Source: Pogona vitticeps (lineage: Eukaryota; Chordata; Lepidosauria; Squamata; Agamidae). Taken from it: DNA of 64,000 nucleotides. The stretch covers positions 224,621,045 through 224,685,044 of the forward strand of contig NC_135785.1 of NCBI RefSeq assembly GCF_051106095.1. Direction: 5' to 3'. Each line of letters begins with the position of its first letter. Positions within the stretch are counted from its first letter, which is position 1. The notes under the pieces were generated by a model, which searched no databases, was not told where the DNA came from, and saw only the letters and a list, made by a program, of their open reading frames with translations. Positions 58,322-64,000 of the stretch are shown one piece after another. The position numbers were made by a program, and so were the translations under genes.

Positions 58322-58679
58322 CTCTAGATGATACAGAACTCTTGTTTTAGCTGCACGTCCACAGATCAATGTGGCTGTAACATAAAATGAAACAAATGCT
58401 CAGATAGCTTTTCTGTTGTGAGAACCGATGGAAGCAATGTAGTTCATGCCTTCAGCTCCATTTATGGGTTATGCTGCTGCTGCTGTGGCACTGTGGCACT
58501 TTGCTTTTAGTGCCATTGAGGTCAACCAGAGGACAGTTCAAAAGCTCCAAGCAAGAGCAGGTGTAGGACCCATTAACTCGCAACAAATCCATAGCTATTC
58601 AGTCCTGAAAATTATTGCCACTTCTTTATGACTGGTTTTGTGGGACCTAACATGTTATTTTTGAAGTGCTGACCAGGGT

Positions 58680-58925
58680 GCAAAGGGGCTTTATTTACTA
58701 TTTATTTATGTATTTGTTTTTTTTATCCTGCCTTTCTCCTCCAGGTGGAGTACAAAAATTTAAATTCAACATTTAATTAAAGGAAACTAAAATTTAAACC
58801 TTTTAAAGCGTGCTGTACAAATATTTTATTTATTTATTTATTTTATTTATTTATTCAATTTATATGCCGCCCACACTACCCAGAGGTAGTACAAATATTT
58901 AATAACATTATTTAAAAAGCATAAA
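58680..58925. repeat. LINE-tail-like and (TTTA)n sequence
   Basis: TATTTATTTATG, TTATCCTGCCTTTCTCC and then (TTTA)n at 58828-58857 with TTTATATGCCGCCCACAC. It looks like inverted LINE 3' ends of the family at 4770-4985 and 40905-41450. Confidence 0.55.
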
Positions 58926-58984
58926 TCAGGCCAACCACAACTTCCAAAGAAAGGAGTCTCATCTCATCTCACCACGTCACCAAA

Positions 58985-59264
58985 CCGTGGGCCAATTTAG
59001 CATGCATGTGGGGGGAGCAGCATCCGTGCATGGGTGGGCGGGGCACCCCTGCATGTAAGTGGGCGGGGCACCCGTGCATGCATGTGAGGGGCATGCATCC
59101 ATGCGTGCGTGAGCAGGGTATGTGTGCATCCGTGTGTATATGTGGCGGGCGTACATGTGTGCATGTGTGGGGGCGTGCGGGAGGGATATCTGTCTCCATG
59201 GCCTGATCCTGCCAAGGTCATGGCCTGGTACTGGGCCGCAAACCAGTGACTGGGGGCCCCTGAT
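58985..59264. repeat. GC-rich minisatellite ending in a hAT terminus
   Basis: Irregular repeats of GTGGGCGGGGCACCC and GTGCATGCATG up to about 59185, then GGCCTGGTACTGGGCCGCAA and GGGGGCCCCTG, which resembles the end of a hAT element starting CAGGGG. The left terminus is not found. Confidence 0.55.
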
Positions 59265-60049
59265 CTACAAACTAGGTGAATCAAGTGTAGTTTTTGTTTG
59301 TTTGCTTGCTTGCTTTACTTTCTGAGAAATGTCTTGTTTTTCAGAATAGTACTTTTGTAGCCTACACACGTAACACAGCCAGAAGCTGGAAGGGAAACTG
59401 TCGCTCTGAGGAACATACAGTGAGTAAGAGCACTTAACTCTATATCATCCATATTGATTAACGTGGCTTTTCTGTGTTTCAGGCAACTGTCTTTTCTCAT
59501 CCTCACTGGAGATGTCATGGAATGAATCAGGGACTCTTCTCATGTGCTTTGCCATCAAAGTAGAATCTGTCTCCTTTACCCTAAGTTGCTAACTTTCCCT
59601 ACCATCCAAGTACCACCATCCCAGGCCCTGACAGTTTAAAAAATATATCCTTCACACATCCATTTCGGTATACCAAAGAACCAATGTGGCACAGCAGTGA
59701 CATGGTCAGACATTACAAGCTCTCCCTAGCAATGTCTGACATATTATCCTTTCATGAAATTTCCCTCCAGCCCTAACGTAATGTTTCCTCAAGTATTTCT
59801 GAAAGAAAGGCATGACAGGGTAGCACACATCCTAGTCTGTGTGAAGAAATAAGGACAAAACTATAGTTTTGCAGTGGAGTTTGAGACACGCTGCATCTCT
59901 GTAGGCTGGCAAACATTTTTAGTGGTCCCAGTACAGACTTGGAATGCACCCTCCAGACTGATATTGCCATTTCTCATCCCATGCATGTCCCTAGGCATCA
60001 TCTTCAGTACCTTCTCATTGTGTTTTTAATTCTAGTAACGGGATTTCAA

Positions 60050-60160
60050 AAGCCAGTGTAGCTGAAAGCTCAGGATATACGGTTTCAAATCTCTACCTCA
60101 CTGAGAGGTAGTATACCTTGAAACCCTATTAGGGTTGCCATGAATCAGATGTGACGTGGT
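60050..60160 (+). mobile_element. Worn SINE with type 1/3 tail
   Basis: GGTTTCAAATCTCTACCTC (B-box-like), then GAAACCCTATTAGGGTTGCC and ATGAATCAGATGTGACGTGG. Closest to type 3. Confidence 0.6.
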
Positions 60161-61401
60161 GGATTTCAGCCTGGATAAGGCCCCTCTGGACCCCTAGAAT
60201 CCAATAAAATGTGCCCTTCTCCCACATGGGTGTCTTCTTTCCCTATACTGTATACATATAGTATAATTCTCTGCTCTAACTGGACATCAACCCAGACCCT
60301 TTGGCTAAGGTATTATGGTGTTCTTTTCTCATTTACTTGGATTCCAGAAGAGAAGACGCTGCCTGAAGAGGCATCATTAACCAATGTATCACTTTTGGCT
60401 GTGGAATAAGTAGGAGCCATCTTCCTTTCTACTGCATGCTTGTTTTAATTGAGTTAAAAGGGTGGGTACTTTCCTGCTCACCTCCATGACTAAGAAGAAA
60501 TACAGTCTGGAATGGTATGTCTCAGGCAATTTTTTTCTGGTTTAGTAACACCATATATATCCATATGCCCCACCATGTCTATCTTCACCCTATAAAAAGA
60601 CAACTAAAAAGAATTCACTAATGAGGTATATGAATAAGACTGTAAGTGTACTCTTCTATATTAAACAAAGCAAAGAAATGCAAATAATGTAGGAGAGGGA
60701 ATTAATTCAAAGCCCATTAGAATCAATGTAACTGTTATAAAATACCTCAGAGCCTGTTGGAATCAGCCTTTAAGAAGCTGATGTTTGTTTAATACTGTGT
60801 TTCTGCTATGCACTGCATGCATTTCTATGTGATTCAGCTCAAAGCACTGGACTGTAGGCTTATTAGCAAACTTCTAGACTTACTGCCAGAATACCCCTCA
60901 GGACCTATGCAAGACAAGGATAATTCAGTCTTTTTCATCAGAGAAACTAAAGCTAAACTCATCTCAAGCTGATATTTTAATTCTGTGTTGCTTCTCTAAG
61001 GACTTTCTATTATGCATGGATTGTGTTTGCTTCCAGCAACAATGCTTCCTTTATTCAAAACTTTTAATAGTAAAAAAAGTTTTATTTTAATTTTAATCCA
61101 AGAGCTCTTGAGATCTGCAATATCACAACATTTCCAAGTCATTACAAAAACAAAGGGTTAACAATGTTCACAATTATTTGTTAATATGTAAAACAGTCAC
61201 TGCCAGATTTTGCCATGAATATTGTTCATCTTTTATCTAAATGTTTCTTTTAGATTAAAAAAATGTTACTTACTCTGCCTATGTGGACTATTTGGGCTTT
61301 TACCAATATCATATCAGTAGCAACCTGAGTAGCTGCTATAAGTTGAATTCTGATCCTATTATGTACAAAATAAGCTCCTAATAAGAGAAATCTTACAACA
61401 G

Positions 61402-61415
61402 AGCCACCTTCTGGT
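61402..61415 (-). promoter_or_regulatory. CTCF-like site
   Basis: On minus CCAGAAGGTGGCTC, 12 of 14 fit to the CTCF core. Weak evidence alone. Confidence 0.25.
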
Positions 61416-62724
61416 GCTGAGTGGCTACTACGCCACTTTATTTTATGCAATATTTTATGACAGAAAATAGTGCAAACATATATAGGAGTTTGTGGAGACA
61501 AATAAAGATACAAGCATATAATAAATCAAATACAACAATTTTAAATTATGAATAAAAGAACATTGAGAGGTGTGTTTTTAACTGTTACTCCTAAAAATCT
61601 GCAACACTGATTATATTTTAAGTCATAGCCCAAAAAGTAACACTCCCAATTTACAAATGAAGAGAAAATCTCCAACTAATTTTCAAATGCCTGACACACA
61701 ATTATGCAGTTTTCATAAGTCAAACAGTGGCTTGAGGAAAAACTAAATCCATAATTGTGAGATATTCACACTATGAAGGAAATGGTGCTCTCAGCTCCAG
61801 TTGCTGAGATGGGTGGCAGCGGGGCACCCTTTAAAGCTTGAAGAAGTTGCTTTTCTGGCTTATAATTCCTTGAATCCCTCAGTCAGAATGGCCAGGGGTG
61901 ATACTGTCTCAGGAATTTGGGAGTTCTAATCCCAAATAATGGTAATAATCTTACCTCTATCCTGAAGGATTTTGAGCAGGATTTCTAGCATATTGGAACT
62001 AGGCTTTTCTATTTCAGATAGTAAAGGGGTTCCCTGAGCACTGGGGGAACAGTGATTTGAATAATATCTCACAATTGCTGGGATGGCACGAAGTGCCCCC
62101 CTTCCAGTGACCTCAGTATGTATGAACAAGTGTTTGAACACATCTGTGCAGTTCTGAAATTACCCCTTAGTCAAACATGCAGCCCTAGGAACAGAGGCAT
62201 TTGCTCACCTTAAGTTAGAGAGTTAACTCCAATTTATTTTAATGCATTTACTCTAATTCTTAATTCAACCAATTATTGACACTGTCATTCCTGACGATGA
62301 ATAGTAGTTTGACTTCATAGACAGCAGTAGTAGTAGTGGGTAGATTAGGGAATGGCAACGTAGCGTGGAGGTTAAACATAACATAGACTGGAGCTCTGCA
62401 AAAATGAACTCCTGAAGTCAATTATTAAATATAAGTCATCAATACTAGTCTGGTACAGAAATGGCCCATGGGCAAAAACATCCTCACACACAATAGATCT
62501 CATAGTCTCTACAAAGTTCCAGTCAAGGCATGGCAATGGTAATACTGTATGAATAAAGGAAAAGAAGGAAGAGGAGAAGTTGTCTTTAAATGATAAGATA
62601 TATGAATATTTGTACATTTAATGAAACATTACTTCGACTTTGTATGGGAGCATAATGCTAATGTATATATTAGTATATTACATTACACTAGTGGATATAT
62701 GAATCTAAATCTCAACTAGAGGGG

Positions 62725-63850
62725 ACTAGAGATGGGCAAAAATATAAAAACGAACCCGGAAATTCATCAAAAATCACTGATTTGTTGCTTCGGGTTGGTT
62801 CAGGTTCATCCAAACCGGAGAACTTTCTGACCAATGAATTTTTTCACGATTTAAAAAAAAATTCCTGGTTCATTTTCCCCAAGTCTGTCCCCCCTTCCCA
62901 CTGCCCCCCGTTGCCTCCCTACATTGTCCTGCTACCTCCTCCACTACCATCCAGAGAGACGGCGCTTGGTTCCCTTCCAGGAGCTGGGCCTGCTATCTCT
63001 GTATCTGCACAGGTGCCCACCTCTCAGCTGAGAACCAGCTGCCTGCTTTTAAAAAAATATTATTTTGTTAGCCAGTTTGTCAGCCCACCTGGGGGCCTTT
63101 GTGCAGGTCCTTGCCTCCCATCAGACAGATGGGGACATCTGCAGAGACTGCAATATAGCCTCTGCACAGCTTCTTGCCCCTCAGCTGAGAGGCAGGGACC
63201 TTCCTATAGCCCCCCCCCGGTGGACTGATAGGCCTTCTGCTAAAATAAAAATTAATATACAGTATATTTTTTTCTTAGCAGCCAGCCTTTCAGTCCACCA
63301 GGGGGCCTCTGCACAGGTCCCCATCTCATCTGCGAAGCAGGGACCTATGCAGAGGCCCCCTACTGGGCTGACAAGATGACTAACAAAAATATGTATTATT
63401 GTTATTATTATTTTAAGTTAGCCAGCCTGTCAGTCAGCCTGGTTGCTTCTGCAGCTGAGAGGCGGGGACCTATACAGATGCACCTTGGTAAGCTAACAAG
63501 ATGGCTAACCAAAAGTTTCTTTTTTCTTTCATCAGCTGGGCTGTTAGCCAGCCAGGTGGCCTCTGCGCATGTCTCTGCCTATCAGTGTGCAGAAGCCGCT
63601 GGCTTGTGGGAGCCAGAGTCTTCTCAAGATGGCAGTGACGATGGCAGAAGGAGGAAATGGTAGAGAGGCAACGAGGTAGTGGGAAGGGGGGGGCAGGCTG
63701 TGGTGGTGGGGAGGCCAGCCAGTTTTTCGTTTTGTTTTCAAGACGGCTCCTGGGCTGTCTTAAAAAAAAAAAATCCTGAACAAATCAGCAACTTGATTCA
63801 TGGTTCATTTACAATAATTCCAACATTTGTGGTTCATGGACGTCCATGTG
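62725..63850. mobile_element. Unclassified non-autonomous element with hairpin tandem units
   Basis: The left part GAGATGGGCAAAAATATAAA and AAATCACTGATTTGTTGCTT is partly mirrored at the right by GAACAAATCAGCAACTTGAT and CATGGTTCATTTAC. The start, after ACTAGAGATGGGC, resembles a widespread reptile DNA element. The interior holds tandem, internally palindromic units. Borders and family are uncertain, and there is no transposase. Confidence 0.5.
63062..63600. repeat. Tandem palindromic units, about 3-4 copies
   Basis: Units start with GCCAGCCTGTCAGTC-like sequence, then GGGGGCCTCTGCACAGGTCC, and close with the reverse, GGGACCTATGCAGAGGCCCC and GGCTGACAAGATGACTAAC. They are joined by A/T linkers such as TATTATTGTTATTATTATT. 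Unit starts are near 63070, 63280, 63418 and 63545. Confidence 0.75.
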
Positions 63851-64000
63851 TGTCTCCAGAAGAGACACATTAAATCCATGGGTCTTTGTTGAATCAACAC
63901 AAATGTCAGTTGCACTGGTTGAATAAATGTGCTCTAGTTTGATCTAACACTTTCATTTAGCCCATGTTCTACAATTCTACAACCAGTATGCTGGTGCCAG

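Larger units (their letters stand above)
59265..62724. other. Upstream flank
   Basis: Only a worn SINE at 60050-60160, a CTCF-like site at 61402-61415 and a possible hAT scrap at 61850-61940 (GGAATTTGGGAGTTCTAATC). No gene. Confidence 0.45.

Noticed and set aside
1-64000. CRISPR array, operon, phage or toxin-antitoxin system
   Set aside because: The DNA is vertebrate. The only short tandem arrays are micro- and minisatellites.

Overview
The window is vertebrate nuclear DNA, most likely from a squamate reptile (a lizard or snake). Sparse exons sit in long AT-rich introns. The repeats form a squamate set: two Sauria SINEs with (ACCTTT)-type tails, a Bov-B LINE, a CR1 LINE, other RTE-like LINEs, several tRNA-derived SINE types, and hAT and Tigger-like miniature elements. 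Nothing looks bacterial, plasmid or viral apart from one or two fossil LTRs.

The only host gene I can support is PLCXD2 (phosphatidylinositol-specific phospholipase C, X domain containing 2), on the minus strand. All four coding exons are present: exon 1 at 44253-44340, exon 2 at 23303-23763, exon 3 at 18798-19039 and exon 4 at 11808-11958. Their phases and GT/AG borders join into one 313-residue frame. The promoter is a CpG-rich block at about 44.2-45.0 kb, with three inverted CCAAT boxes and a 35-codon upstream ORF. Introns 1, 2 and 3 are about 18.9-20.5, 4.3 and 6.8 kb. The stretch 1-11.8 kb is 3' UTR and downstream flank. The stretch 45-64 kb is upstream flank.

Layout: 1-11.8 kb holds microsatellites, SINEs, LINE 3' ends and a large inverted repeat. 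Intron 3 (12-18.8 kb) holds two Tigger-like elements and a 1.9-kb LINE. Intron 2 (19-23.3 kb) holds a Sauria SINE and one arm of a dispersed duplication. Intron 1 (23.8-44.2 kb) holds the second arm, a solo LTR, a CR1, the second Sauria SINE, a Tigger-like MITE and an RTE-like LINE. Upstream (45-64 kb) lie hAT MITEs, a Bov-B LINE, a LINE nested in another LINE with a clean target duplication, and an odd element built of tandem hairpin units at the right edge.

I found no new gene system. What stands out is the transposon biology. At least four LINE families sit near short elements that carry matching 3' ends, so the window is a compact record of LINE-SINE partnerships and tail swapping. There is also a roughly 0.65-kb direct duplication that brackets exon 2. 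All family names come from reading the sequence and memory; no search was run.
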